Source of the DNA: Frigoribacterium sp. SL97
GTDB lineage: Bacteria; Actinomycetota; Actinomycetes; Actinomycetales; Microbacteriaceae
Direction of reading: 5' to 3'
Assembly: GCF_026625765.1 (NCBI RefSeq)
Contig: NZ_CP113062.1
Span: forward strand, 372,001 to 436,000
DNA length: 64,000 bases
Made by a program: the position numbers and the translations under genes
Shown here: one piece after another, positions 29,145 to 38,252 of the stretch
Position numbering within the stretch: position 1 is the first letter of the stretch
How the letters are laid out: every line of letters starts with the position of its first letter
Notes under the pieces: generated by a model
Database searches by the model: none
Seen by the model: the letters and a program-made list of their open reading frames with translations, nothing else
Told to the model about the DNA's origin: nothing

Positions 29145-29180
29145 TCGTGACCCCGGTCGTCTGCACGACCGGGGTCACGA
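29145..29180 (-). terminator. Terminator between pknA and pknB
   Basis: A perfect 16-base stem (29145-29160 and 29165-29180) with a CTGC loop, 6 bases beyond the pknA stop. It splits the usual pknA-pknB operon. Confidence 0.85.
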
Positions 29181-29186
29181 TCGGAC

Positions 29187-30965
29187 CTACTGAGGGTCGG
29201 TGCCCTCCGAGGGGCTCGGGGCCGGTGACGTGGCCGGGGCCGTCACCGTGATGGTGACTCCCGGCGACGGCTCGGACGCGATCTGACCGCAGTTGGCCAC
29301 GTAGCTGACCGTGAGGTTGCCGGCGGCCGAGGCGGTCACCGTGAGGGACGTCGCGTTGGCACCGAGGCCCCCGGCCGACTGACCCGAGGTGTCGGTCCCG
29401 CCGGTGATCGTGTACGAGTAGCCCGTCAGCGAGTAACCGGTCGGGCACCCCGTGTAGGCGGGCCAGTTGATGGTGGCGGTGTCGCCGGCCTCGATCTGGC
29501 CCGGGGTGGCGGTGGGCGTCGAGGGCTGGGCAGGGGTCGGGGCCGCGCGGTAGATGTAGATCGTCACCGACGAGCCCTTCTCGAGGGCACCCGTCGGGTC
29601 GATGCTGGCGACGGTGCCGACCTGGTCGGGGCTCGGAGCGCTCGACCCGGCGTCGGCCGAGTCGACCTGCAGGCCGAGTTCTTCGAGGGAGGCGCGGGCA
29701 GCGGCCTCGGTCAGCCCCACGTAGTCGCCCGAGGACACCGTCACGGACGTCGGGGTCGGGGTGGGCGTCGGAGTCGTCCGGGTCGGCGTCGGCGTGCTGC
29801 TCGAGGTCGTCGGCGCGGGCGCAGGATCGTCGGTGTTGCCGACCGCGAAGACGATGCCGACGACGAGGGCGATGACGGCCAGGACGGCGAGGACGATCAG
29901 CGGCCAGAACCACGGACTGCGCTTCTTCTCGTCGGGTTCGTCGTCGCCGTCGCGCAGGGCGTCGGGATCGGCCGAACCGGCCACGTAGCCCGCGGCAGCA
30001 CCGCCGGCGGCGCTCTGGGCACGGGTGGCCATCGGATCGAACAGTTGCGTCGTGGCGTCCTGGGCGTTGAAGGCCTGGGTCGCCGTGTCGGCGGGCGTGG
30101 CGGCGACGGCGCCGATCGCCGGGACGGCGACGGTCGCGGCGGCCACGTCGCCGCGTCGGAGGGCCCGGGCGGCCTGGGCGAGGGCCGAGGCCGTCGCCGG
30201 CCGTTCGCCCGGCTTCTTGGCGATGCAGGACAGGACGAGACGACGAACGGGTTCGGAGACCGTCGACGGGAGGTCGGGCGGCTGTTCGTTGATCTGTGCC
30301 ATCGCGATGGCGACCTGGGACTCGCCCGTGAACGGTCGACGACCGGCCAGGGCCTCGTAGGCGACGATGCCGAGCGAGTAGATGTCGGTGCTGGGGGACG
30401 CCGGGTGGCCGCTCGCCTGCTCGGGCGAGAGGTACTGCACGGTGCCCATGACCTGGCCCGTGGCCGTCAGCGGAACCTGGTCGGCGATGCGTGCGATGCC
30501 GAAGTCGGTGATCTTCACCCGGCCGTCCGGGGTGACGAGCAGGTTGCCGGGCTTGATGTCGCGGTGCACGAGACCTGCGGCGTGGGCGGCCTGGAGGGCC
30601 GAGGCGGTTTGCGCGACGATGTCGAGGACCTTGTCGGTCGGCAGGACGCGGTCGCGCTCGAGGACCGTCGACATGGCCTCGCCGGGGACGAGCTCCATCA
30701 CCAGGTAGGCGCTGCCCTCTTCTTCGCCGTAGTCGAAGACGTTCGCGATGCCCTCGTGGTTGACCAGGGCCGCGTGTCGGGCCTCGGCACGGAAGCGCTC
30801 GAGGAATCCGGGATCGCCCAGGTACTCGTCCTTGAGGATCTTGATGGCGACCGTGCGGCCGATGACGAGGTCGGTGGCTTCCCAGACCTCGCCCATGCCG
30901 CCGATGGCGACTCGGGTCGACAGCTGGTAACGCCCACCGAAGGTGACTCCGCCGGATGGTCTCAT
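29187..30965 (-). CDS. pknA: Ser/Thr protein kinase PknA-like
   Basis: A 592-residue kinase with an N-terminal catalytic domain (GGMGEVWEATD, HRDIKPGNLLV, DFGIARIADQ). A long Ala-rich linker follows, then one membrane helix near residue 350, a Thr/Pro-rich spacer (TPTPTRTTPTPTPTPT), one PASTA-like domain (about 410-475), and a last beta-rich domain with a Cys pair. The extracellular part is larger than in mycobacterial PknA. The start overlaps the pbpA stop in an ATGA junction. Confidence 0.93.
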   Translation of the reverse strand: MRPSGGVTFGGRYQLSTRVAIGGMGEVWEATDLVIGRTVAIKILKDEYLGDPGFLERFRAEARHAALVNHEGIANVFDYGEEEGSAYLVMELVPGEAMSTVLERDRVLPTDKVLDIVAQTASALQAAHAAGLVHRDIKPGNLLVTPDGRVKITDFGIARIADQVPLTATGQVMGTVQYLSPEQASGHPASPSTDIYSLGIVAYEALAGRRPFTGESQVAIAMAQINEQPPDLPSTVSEPVRRLVLSCIAKKPGERPATASALAQAARALRRGDVAAATVAVPAIGAVAATPADTATQAFNAQDATTQLFDPMATRAQSAAGGAAAGYVAGSADPDALRDGDDEPDEKKRSPWFWPLIVLAVLAVIALVVGIVFAVGNTDDPAPAPTTSSSTPTPTRTTPTPTPTPTSVTVSSGDYVGLTEAAARASLEELGLQVDSADAGSSAPSPDQVGTVASIDPTGALEKGSSVTIYIYRAAPTPAQPSTPTATPGQIEAGDTATINWPAYTGCPTGYSLTGYSYTITGGTDTSGQSAGGLGANATSLTVTASAAGNLTVSYVANCGQIASEPSPGVTITVTAPATSPAPSPSEGTDPQ

Positions 30966-32437
30966 TTGTTCAGCACCGCCTCTAGTACTTTCTTCGCGAT
31001 CGGTGACGCGACACTGTTGCCGAATGCGGACTGGCCCTGTCCGCCGCCGTTCTCGACGACGACCGCGACCGCGACCTCGGGGTCAGCAGCAGGCGCGAAC
31101 CCGGTGAACCAGAGGGTGTACGGCTCGCCGGGGCCGTTCTCGGCCGTTCCTGTCTTGCCGGCGACGTCGACGACGTCAATTCTTGCATTGCTCGCCGCAC
31201 CGTTCGCGACGTCCTGCACCATCATGTCGGTCATCGTGGCCGCAGTCTGGGAGCTGATGGGCTTGCCGTACTCCGAGGGCGAGAAATCCTCGACCGGGCT
31301 CAGGTCGGGGTTCAGGACGCTCTCGATCAAGGTCGGGTTCATCTCGGTGCCGCCGTTGGCGATGGCGGACGAGACCATGGCCATCTGCAGGGGCGTCACG
31401 CGGTCGGAGCCCTGCCCGAAGGACTGCAGCATGAGGGTGGCGTCGTTGATGGCCTGGCCCTTGGAGTCCTCGATGGGGAACTGGCTCGGCGTGACGGCCT
31501 GGGGGACGCCGATGGAGTCGTCGCCGAAGCCGAACTTCTCGGCCTGCTCTTGCAGGGCCTTCGCACCGAGGGCCTGGCCGAGCTGCGCCATGGGGATGTT
31601 GCACGACAGGCGGAGGGCGGTTGCGATGGTGGCCGTCTCGCCGCCGCCGCAGCTACCGCCCTCGGCGTTGTTGATGTTCGTGCTGGTGCCCGGCAGCGTC
31701 AGGGTCGACGGGTTGGGGAAGGCGCTGTCGGGCGTGTAGTCGCCGCTCTCGAGCGCAGCCGCCGTCGTGATCAGCTTGAAGGTCGACCCCGGTGCGTACA
31801 GGTCGCCCTGGATCGCCCGGTTCTGCAGCGGAGCCGAGGGGTCGGCGATCAGCGAGTCGTAGGCGTCGGTGACGGTCTGACGGTCGTGGCTGGCGAGCGG
31901 GTTGGGGTCATAGCTGGGCTTCGAGACCATCGCGAGGATCTTGCCGGTCTTCGGGTCCATCGCGACGACCGAGCCCGAGTTCGAGCCGAGGGCGTCGTAG
32001 GCCGCCTGCTGGACGGTGGGGTCGAGGGTGAGGTTGACCGTGGCCCCCTCGGGGTCCTGACCCGTGAGCAGCGAGTTGACCTGGTCGAAGAACTGCGAGT
32101 TCGCGTTGCCCGTGAGGTACCGGTTCATGGCGTCCTCGATGCCTCGGGATCCCTGACCCAGCGTGTAGTAGCCGGCGACGGGTGCGTAGAGGTCGGGCTG
32201 CGAGTAGGTGCGCTGGAACTCGTACTGGTCGTCGACGGGGGTCGACTGCGCGATCGCCTGGCCGCCGACCAGGATGGGACCGCGCTGCGCCGAGTAGCTG
32301 GCGAGCAGGGCCCGCGAGTTGCGGGCGTCGGCGTTCAGCGCGTCGGCCTGGAACGCCGTGATGTAGGTCGTCGAGAGGAAGAGCGCGACGAACATGGCGA
32401 GCACCACGTAGCTCACGCGTCGGAGTTCTTTGTTCAT
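30962..32437 (-). CDS. pbpA: Penicillin-binding protein PbpA (transpeptidase)
   Basis: A 491-residue class B penicillin-binding protein with an N-terminal membrane anchor, a dimer/pedestal region and a transpeptidase domain. The active site is GSTFKL, followed by LSCNIPMAQLG and VAGKTGTAE. It crosslinks peptidoglycan and works with the SEDS protein encoded just upstream, whose stop overlaps this start. Phosphorylation by the kinases of this cluster is known for the family elsewhere. Confidence 0.95.
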   Translation of the reverse strand: MNKELRRVSYVVLAMFVALFLSTTYITAFQADALNADARNSRALLASYSAQRGPILVGGQAIAQSTPVDDQYEFQRTYSQPDLYAPVAGYYTLGQGSRGIEDAMNRYLTGNANSQFFDQVNSLLTGQDPEGATVNLTLDPTVQQAAYDALGSNSGSVVAMDPKTGKILAMVSKPSYDPNPLASHDRQTVTDAYDSLIADPSAPLQNRAIQGDLYAPGSTFKLITTAAALESGDYTPDSAFPNPSTLTLPGTSTNINNAEGGSCGGGETATIATALRLSCNIPMAQLGQALGAKALQEQAEKFGFGDDSIGVPQAVTPSQFPIEDSKGQAINDATLMLQSFGQGSDRVTPLQMAMVSSAIANGGTEMNPTLIESVLNPDLSPVEDFSPSEYGKPISSQTAATMTDMMVQDVANGAASNARIDVVDVAGKTGTAENGPGEPYTLWFTGFAPAADPEVAVAVVVENGGGQGQSAFGNSVASPIAKKVLEAVLNK

Positions 32438-33894
32438 CAGCCGATCACCAGCCTCGGTTGGTTGCGCACGGAGTCGGACAGTCGCAGCAGCAGGGCCACG
32501 ATGATCCAGTTGGCCACGAGCGACGAGCCGCCCGCGGCGAGGAAGGGAGCGGTGAGGCCCGTGAGCGGGATCACCCTCGTCACGCCACCCATGACCACGA
32601 AGACCTGCAGGGCCACGACGAAGGCGACGCCGACCCCGAGCATGCGACCGAAGTCGTCCTGACCCACGAAGCCGATGCGGAACCCGCGGGAGACGAGCAG
32701 GAGGTAGAGCGCCAAGATGGCGAAGAGCCCGGTGAGGCCGAGTTCTTCGCCGAGCGACGCGAAGATGTAGTCGCTCTCGGCGAGCGGGGTGGTCTGCGGA
32801 CGGCCCTGACCCAGCCCCGTGCCGATCAGTCCGCCGTTCGCCAGGCCGAACAGGCCTTGGACGAGCTGGAACGACCCGCCGACGGCGTCGTACTCGGACT
32901 GGGCGAAGGGGTTGAGCCAGGCGGCGAAACGGCCCTGCACGTACCCCAGGAAGGTGCTGGCGATCAGGGCCCCTCCGAGGAACAGGCCGACGCCGAGCAC
33001 GATCCAGCTCGCGCGCCCCGTGCCCACGTAGATCATGACGAGGAACAACCCGAAGTAGAGCAACGAGGTGCCGAGGTCGCGCTGGAAGATCAGGACGCCC
33101 ATGGCGACGAGCCAGACGATGAGGATCGGCCCGAGGTCGCGCGGCCGGGGGAACCGCATGCCCAGGATCTTCGGCCCCATGAGCGAGAGGTTGTCGCGGG
33201 CGGTGACGAGGTAGCCGGCGAAGAAGATGGCCAGCGTGATCTTGGCGATCTCGCCCGGCTGGAACGAGAACGGTCCGATGTCGATCCAGACGCGGGCGTT
33301 CAACCCCTCGCGGCCGATGCCCGGCAGGAGGGGCAGCAGCAGCAGCACGATCGACACGAACATCGCGATGTAGCGGTACCGCGACAGCACCCGGTAGTTG
33401 CGGATCACGAGCAGCACGGCGAGGGCGATCACCATCGCGAGGACGGTCCAGACCATCTGCTTGATGCCCAGCGCGCCCCAGCCCTCACGCCCCTCGGCCA
33501 GGTCGAGGCGGTAGATCATCGCGATGCCGATGCCGTTCAGGGTGACGGCGATCGGCATGACGAACGGGTCGGCCTCGCGGGCGACGACCCGCAGGACGAC
33601 GTGGAAGATCAGGGCCAGGCCCAGCACCATCGAGCCGGCCATCAGCACGGTCGGGTCGACCTCGCCGGTCGCACCGAGCTGGACCAGCACCATCGCTCCG
33701 GCGGCGACGCCGCAGGCGATCAGCAGCATGAGCAGTTCGAGGTTGCGGAGGCGCGCGGGTTCGCGCAGGCGCAGCGAGATCGCCTGCGTCATGTTCGTGG
33801 GACGCGAGGCCTTCGCGGACGGCTTGCGCGCGCCTCCTACGCGACCGATGACCTCGGTCGCGTCACCACCGGGTGCGTCAGGGGTTGCTGGCAT
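32437..33894 (-). CDS. rodA: SEDS glycosyltransferase RodA/FtsW
   Basis: A 485-residue polytopic protein with about 12 helices. It has family motifs FQPGEIAKITLAIFFAGYL, a long extracellular loop containing QGRFAAWLNPF, and the late GLTAPFLAAGGSSLVANWI. SEDS proteins polymerise glycan strands from lipid II and pair with a class B PBP, here PbpA. The start ATG at 33894 overlaps the pstP end by 17 bases. Confidence 0.95.
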   Translation of the reverse strand: MPATPDAPGGDATEVIGRVGGARKPSAKASRPTNMTQAISLRLREPARLRNLELLMLLIACGVAAGAMVLVQLGATGEVDPTVLMAGSMVLGLALIFHVVLRVVAREADPFVMPIAVTLNGIGIAMIYRLDLAEGREGWGALGIKQMVWTVLAMVIALAVLLVIRNYRVLSRYRYIAMFVSIVLLLLPLLPGIGREGLNARVWIDIGPFSFQPGEIAKITLAIFFAGYLVTARDNLSLMGPKILGMRFPRPRDLGPILIVWLVAMGVLIFQRDLGTSLLYFGLFLVMIYVGTGRASWIVLGVGLFLGGALIASTFLGYVQGRFAAWLNPFAQSEYDAVGGSFQLVQGLFGLANGGLIGTGLGQGRPQTTPLAESDYIFASLGEELGLTGLFAILALYLLLVSRGFRIGFVGQDDFGRMLGVGVAFVVALQVFVVMGGVTRVIPLTGLTAPFLAAGGSSLVANWIIVALLLRLSDSVRNQPRLVIG

Positions 33895-35125
33895 CGGCCA
33901 ACCTCTCGACGATGGCCCTGGCGTCCGCGAGGGAACCGGCGTTGATGGTGTCCTCCACGGTGGTCTGCGTGTAGTTCGGCAGGTCGTCGACCTGAACGTC
34001 GGTGGTCTCGTAGACGCTCGAGAGGCCGATGGGCCCGAGGCTCTGTTGCACGCCCTTGTAGATGACGACCGTGCCCCGCTCTTCGCCCACGTAGTAGTGG
34101 TCTTGCGTCCACTGGTAGGTCAGGACGAGCCCGGCGACGAGCGCGGCGATCGCCACGACGAGGGCGGTCAGCCAGGTGATGCGGCGACGGCGACGGCGAC
34201 GTTTGTCTTCGGCGATGAGCTCGGCGAGGTACTCGTCGCTCTCGGGCTCGAAGTGGCTGTCTTCCGGCGTCGTGGCGACCTTGAGCGGGTGCAGCAGGAT
34301 CGTCGGCAGGCGGAGCTGCTTGCGCCCGGCGTCGCTGTCGAAGCTGAGGGGTGCGGCGGCCGACCCGACCGTGACGGGTTCGTCGAGTGCCGAGTCGCCC
34401 GACTCGTCGACGTCGACGATGACGACGGTCACGTTGTCGGGGGCGCCGTGGTCGAGGGTCTCCTTCACGAGGCGCCGAGCCGTCTGCTCGGCGTCGAGGC
34501 CCATGGCCATGGCCTTCTTGATGCGCTCCTCGGCGAGGTAGCTGCTGAGGCCGTCCGAGCAGATCAGCCAGCGGTCGCCGGGCTGCGTGCCGAGGGTCGC
34601 CGTGTCGATCTCGGGTGCCGCGTCGACGTCGCCGAGCACGCGCATCAGCACGCTGCGTCGCGGGTGCACCGCCGCTTCTTCTGGCGTGATGCGACCGCTG
34701 TCGACCAGGCGCTGCACGAAGGTGTGGTCGGCGGTGATCTGGCTGAGCTCGCCCTGGCGGAACAGGTAGATGCGCGAGTCGCCTATGTGGGCGATCGCCA
34801 TGCTGTCACCGACGCGCAGCATGGCGCTGACGGTGGTGCCCATGCCGGTGAGCTCTTGGTGTTCGAAGACGGTCTCGGCCAGCAACTGGTTCGCGGCGAT
34901 CAACGACGACTGCAGCGCGAACTCGGCGTCACCCGGCGAGGTGTAGACGCGGTCGGTCTCGCGGATCCGTCGGATCGCGATGGCCGAGGCGACGTCGCCG
35001 CCCGCGTGCCCGCCCATGCCGTCGGCGACGACGAAGAGCTGCGTGCCGGCGTAGCCGCTGTCTTGGTTGTTGGACCGGATCTTGCCCACGTTGGACAGAG
35101 CGGCACTCTTGGCGTGCGTCGTCAT
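33878..35125 (-). CDS. pstP: PP2C-type Ser/Thr phosphatase PstP
   Basis: A 415-residue phosphatase. The catalytic domain (1-240) has the metal-binding motifs NNQDSGY and VVADGMGGHAGGDVAS, then SDGLSSYLAEE and PDNVTVVIVDVD. An Arg-rich stretch precedes one membrane helix (about 315-335) and a small extracellular domain. It reverses phosphorylation by PknA and PknB. It sits between fhaB and rodA as in other actinobacteria. Confidence 0.95.
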   Translation of the reverse strand: MTTHAKSAALSNVGKIRSNNQDSGYAGTQLFVVADGMGGHAGGDVASAIAIRRIRETDRVYTSPGDAEFALQSSLIAANQLLAETVFEHQELTGMGTTVSAMLRVGDSMAIAHIGDSRIYLFRQGELSQITADHTFVQRLVDSGRITPEEAAVHPRRSVLMRVLGDVDAAPEIDTATLGTQPGDRWLICSDGLSSYLAEERIKKAMAMGLDAEQTARRLVKETLDHGAPDNVTVVIVDVDESGDSALDEPVTVGSAAAPLSFDSDAGRKQLRLPTILLHPLKVATTPEDSHFEPESDEYLAELIAEDKRRRRRRRITWLTALVVAIAALVAGLVLTYQWTQDHYYVGEERGTVVIYKGVQQSLGPIGLSSVYETTDVQVDDLPNYTQTTVEDTINAGSLADARAIVERLADASNP

Positions 35126-35131
35126 GAGGGC

Positions 35132-35653
35132 CTACCGCCGGAGCTCGAAGCTCGTCTGCCCGATCGTCACGGTCGCGCCCGTGGGCACGGGGGTGGGGAC
35201 CGACACGCGCTCACCGGCGAGGAACGTGCCGTTGGTGGAGTCGAGGTCTTGCACGACCCAGCGGCCGTTCCAGAGCATGAGGCGCGCGTGGTGGGTCGAG
35301 GTGTAGTCGTCGCGGATCACGAGGTTGCTCTCTTGGGACCGCCCGATGGTGAGCGGCCCGTCGCCGAGGGGCATCTCGAGGCCGGCCTTGGCGCCCTTGG
35401 TGATGACCAGGCGCGTGGCGCGCCCGTCACCCTGAGGCGTCGGTGCCGGCGCGGCGGGCGCGGGACGCGGGGCGGGGGCAGGAGGCGCGGTGGCGGTCGA
35501 GCTCGCCTTGCCGGGTGAGGGGTCGGCGGGCATCTTGCGCGCCCGCTGCCCGAAGAGGTCGCTCCGCAGCGCGAACACGATCACGAAGACGAACAGCCAC
35601 AGGACGGCCAGGAAGCCGAAGTGGAGCACCAGCAGGGTGAGGGCTGAGGTCAT
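35132..35653 (-). CDS. fhaB: FHA-domain protein FhaB (FipA-like)
   Basis: A 173-residue protein with an N-terminal membrane helix (residues 5-28), a Pro/Ala-rich linker and a C-terminal forkhead-associated domain containing IGRSQESNLVIRDDYTSTHHA and DLDSTNGTFL. FHA domains bind phosphothreonine made by the cluster kinases, linking them to cell-wall synthesis. The start overlaps the fhaA stop in an ATGA junction. Confidence 0.93.
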   Translation of the reverse strand: MTSALTLLVLHFGFLAVLWLFVFVIVFALRSDLFGQRARKMPADPSPGKASSTATAPPAPAPRPAPAAPAPTPQGDGRATRLVITKGAKAGLEMPLGDGPLTIGRSQESNLVIRDDYTSTHHARLMLWNGRWVVQDLDSTNGTFLAGERVSVPTPVPTGATVTIGQTSFELRR

Positions 35654-36363
35654 CGTCGGCCACCCGTGGAGTCGGGCCCGTCGAAGGGGTCGGGCGTCGA
35701 TGACTGGGGGAGCACGCGGAACACGATACGCGTACGACCGATCTGGATCACCGAATCGGGCTGCAGCGGCGCCTTGGTGAGGGGGTTGCCGTTGAGCTTC
35801 GAGCCGTTCGTCGAGCCGAGGTCGCGGACCTGGGCACGTGACCCGTCCCACAAGATCTCGACGTGCTGACGGGAGGTACCGGTGTCTTGAACGGTGATGT
35901 CGGCGTCGCTGCCGCGGCCGATGATCGTGCGGGCACCGCTGAGCTCACGGCGCTTGCCGTCGATCTCGACGAACGGCTTCCACTGCACCTCGCCGCGCAG
36001 GTTGCGCGAGTCGACCGACATGATGCCGACGCTCAGCGAGTCGTCCTCGCGGAGGCGGATGCCGAGGGGCCCGGCGAACTGGTACCCCTGGGCGGTGGCG
36101 TGCCGCTGGGTGAGCTGCGTGAGCTCGTCGATCAGGGCCGGACCGATGCCGGACATCTTCTCGTAGTCGATGGGGGCGAGGCGCACCTGGAGCTCGTTGG
36201 GCACGAGGATGCGGTCACGCGAGACCACCGCGGCCTTGGTGTCGAGCTCACGGCGCAGCGCGTTCGTGATCTCGAGTGGTTGCACGCCCGAACGGAACGT
36301 CTTGGCGAAGGCGCCGTTGACGGCGCGCTCCAGCCCGCGTTCGAAGTTGTCGAGCAGTCCCAT
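35650..36363 (-). CDS. fhaA: FHA-domain protein FhaA with N-terminal DUF3662 domain
   Basis: A 237-residue protein. Residues 1-125 form a DUF3662 domain (GLLDNFERGLERAVNGAF, ITNALRRELDTKA). A C-terminal FHA domain carries IGRGSDADITVQDTGTSRQHVEI and DLGSTNGSKLNG. It is the first gene of the leftward cluster. The ATG at 36363 is clear; the frame is open upstream but without ribosome site or family similarity. Confidence 0.94.
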   Translation of the reverse strand: MGLLDNFERGLERAVNGAFAKTFRSGVQPLEITNALRRELDTKAAVVSRDRILVPNELQVRLAPIDYEKMSGIGPALIDELTQLTQRHATAQGYQFAGPLGIRLREDDSLSVGIMSVDSRNLRGEVQWKPFVEIDGKRRELSGARTIIGRGSDADITVQDTGTSRQHVEILWDGSRAQVRDLGSTNGSKLNGNPLTKAPLQPDSVIQIGRTRIVFRVLPQSSTPDPFDGPDSTGGRR

Positions 36364-36471
36364 GGGTCTCCAGGTTCGGGGTCTCTGGTCGCCCGATCTT
36401 AGCCCGAACGAGTGAAAGGGACTCACCGGTGCTCTTTCGGACGTCCCACGCATGCTAAAGTCTACGAGTTC

Positions 36472-36555
36472 GCGCGAGTGGCGGAATTGGCAGACGCGCT
36501 GGCTTCAGGTGCCAGTGCTCGAAAGGGCGTGGGGGTTCAAGTCCCCCCTCGCGCA
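36472..36555 (+). tRNA. tRNA-Leu (anticodon CAG)
   Basis: An 84-base class II tRNA with acceptor GCGCGAG/CTCGCGC, D-arm with GGCGGAATTGGCAGACGC, anticodon CAG at 36506-36508, a variable arm (GTGCTCGAAAGGGCGT) and T-loop GTTCAAGTC. Discriminator A; CCA is not encoded. It marks the boundary between the conserved cell-wall cluster and the accessory region. Confidence 0.97.
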
Positions 36556-36563
36556 CGAACGTG

Positions 36564-36587
36564 AAGGCTCACCTCCGGGTGGGCCTT
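36564..36587 (+). terminator. Terminator after tRNA-Leu
   Basis: A hairpin AAGGCTCACC/GGTGGGCCTT (one G-T-type mismatch), followed by CTCTCTTTC, 8 bases after the tRNA. Confidence 0.7.
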
Positions 36588-36649
36588 CTCTCTTTCCCGG
36601 CTCTCGTCCCACCCGTCGCCGTCGGCCCGTGCAGTGGTTGTCTGGTGCG

Positions 36650-37249
36650 ATGAGCCAGCAGAGCGCGGTCGTGTTCGAGTTCGCCGAGGTGCTCTTCGAC
36701 GAGTTCCCGAAGGCCCCGTGGGTGCCCCGCAACCAGCGCATCGTCGTCGACTCCGACCGCCGCGTCGTGGGTAGCCGCGACGGCATCGTCGTCAGCGTCA
36801 CCGACCTGCCCCCGGTGTACGCGCATGCCGACATCGGGCCGAGGATCAGCAGCATGCAGTCCTTCGTCACCGTCGGTGACCAGGTCGCGTGGATCGTCCG
36901 GACCGTCGAGGGCACGCGGTTCACCTCGTCCGCCGACGACCTCGACGAGGAGGCGCGGCTCGAGATCGCGAGGGACGCCACCCTCCACGGGTTCCTCGAC
37001 GACCTCGAGTGCATGGTCATCGCCGACCTGTCGGACATGCGATTCGGACAGGACCGCGAACTGACGCGCTGCCGTCTCGAGGTGACCCGCGCCTCCGGGG
37101 GGCCGGTCACCTGGGCGCTCGTCGTCGAGGGCACGGGGCACCGGATCGAGACGGACACGGTCGAGGCCGCGGAGTTCGTCGGCCGGCAGCTCAACGACAT
37201 CGCGATCGACGGCGACCCGCTCGCCCTCGAAGCCGTGCTGCCGCTCTGA
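36650..37249 (+). CDS. Hypothetical protein
   Basis: A 199-residue soluble protein of no recognised family, starting MSQQSAVVFEFAEVLFDEFP. Composition is acidic, without membrane helices, signal peptide or repeats. The start is taken as ATG at 36650. It reads rightwards and converges with the leftward immunity array; the 32-base gap to the first copy holds no obvious terminator. Nothing seen ties it to the secretion locus. Confidence 0.65.
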   Translation: MSQQSAVVFEFAEVLFDEFPKAPWVPRNQRIVVDSDRRVVGSRDGIVVSVTDLPPVYAHADIGPRISSMQSFVTVGDQVAWIVRTVEGTRFTSSADDLDEEARLEIARDATLHGFLDDLECMVIADLSDMRFGQDRELTRCRLEVTRASGGPVTWALVVEGTGHRIETDTVEAAEFVGRQLNDIAIDGDPLALEAVLPL

Positions 37250-37281
37250 GGCGTCTCGGCCCGATCAGCCCGTGAGGCCGG

Positions 37282-37740
37282 TCACGGAGAGCCTCCGGCC
37301 GATCGCGAGGCGACGACGGCGGCGAGCCAGTTAGGGATCGCCTCGGCGGGCCGTGGGTACGACTCGAGATCGTCGAGGTAGGCCTGGTCGTCGATCCAGG
37401 TGTGAGGAGCGCGGTGGTCGAAGTCGAACGAGGTGCCGAGCTTGCCGGCGGCGGTGACCCGGAAGCGGGCGCTGAACCACGATCCGACGTCGGCTCGGTA
37501 CATGAGCCGTCGGAGGTCGGAGGCGGCGGCGCCCGCCTCGTCCGTGTCGGGAGTGGACGACTCGTGGCCGGCTTCGTCGAAGAAACCCACGGATGCCACC
37601 CGGACGCCTCCGACCTCGGAGAAGTCGAACTCCGCCCGGACGGAGCCTCGAGGCATCATGCGGTGGACGGCGAGACCCACCCGACGGAGGGCATCACGTT
37701 CGGTCGGCACGCGGCCACCGCCGTCGTCGTGTTCGCTCAT
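37282..37740 (-). CDS. YezG-type immunity protein paralog, copy 1 (most diverged)
   Basis: A 152-residue protein at the distal end of the immunity array. It has the array's pattern: an N-terminal helix (ERDALRRVGLAVHRMMP), a central SDLRRLMYRADVGSWFSARFRVTAAGKL, then FDFDHRAP and a C-terminal IPNWLAAVVASR. This matches the YezG (DUF600) immunity family, whose B. subtilis member neutralises the YeeF nuclease toxin. It differs most from the other copies, with RAPHTWIDDQAYLDDLESYPRP in place of the shared EPELGHF segment. The start overlaps the copy 2 stop (ATGA). Confidence 0.75.
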   Translation of the reverse strand: MSEHDDGGGRVPTERDALRRVGLAVHRMMPRGSVRAEFDFSEVGGVRVASVGFFDEAGHESSTPDTDEAGAAASDLRRLMYRADVGSWFSARFRVTAAGKLGTSFDFDHRAPHTWIDDQAYLDDLESYPRPAEAIPNWLAAVVASRSAGGSP

Positions 37741-38229
37741 CGCTCGGCCCCGCCGCCACCGTCGGCTCGGCCGGCCAGGTCGTGGCGGGTCGGGGCGCCG
37801 GCGAGGATGGCGGCGAGCCAGTCGGGGGTGTTCTCGGGGGTGCGGGGGAACTCGTCGAAGTCGGCTCGGTAGGCCTCGGCGGCGAAGTGGCCCAGCTCGG
37901 GTTCGTTGTCGTAGTCGTACGACGCGCTCATCTTGCCGGTCGCCGTGACCGTGAACACCGCGGTGAACCAGGTACCCGAACCGGGTCGGTACATCGCCTT
38001 CCGGAGGTCGCGTGCCGCCCGGAAGGTCGTCTCGTCGGCGCAGCGCGTGGTCCTCGCTCCCGTCGATGCGGGGCAGGACCGTCTCACCGGCCATGACGCC
38101 CCCAGCGATGCTGGTCTTCATGACGATCCGGTCGAAGCCGGTCGGGAGCAGGCCGTACAGCTGCCGGCCGATGTCTCGGAGGATCGTGCGCTCGGCCTCG
38201 ATGCCGGTCGTCGGTGGGCCGTCGGACAT
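37737..38229 (-). pseudogene. YezG-type immunity paralog, copy 2, frameshifted
   Basis: The N-terminal half (MSDGPPTTGIEAERTILRDIG ... PRIDGSE) is read from the ATG at 38229. Near 38040-38050 the family sequence continues in another frame (ADETTFRAARDLRKAMYRPG, GTWFTAVFTVTATGKM, through to ILAGAPTRHDL), ending at 37737. Joining them needs one base fewer or two more. As given, the first frame runs on into copy 1 and would make a fused, partly meaningless protein. It is either a decayed gene or a sequence error; the 3' half is nearly identical to copies 3 to 5. Confidence 0.8.
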
Positions 38230-38252
38230 GCGTGTATCCCTTCGGTCATCGA

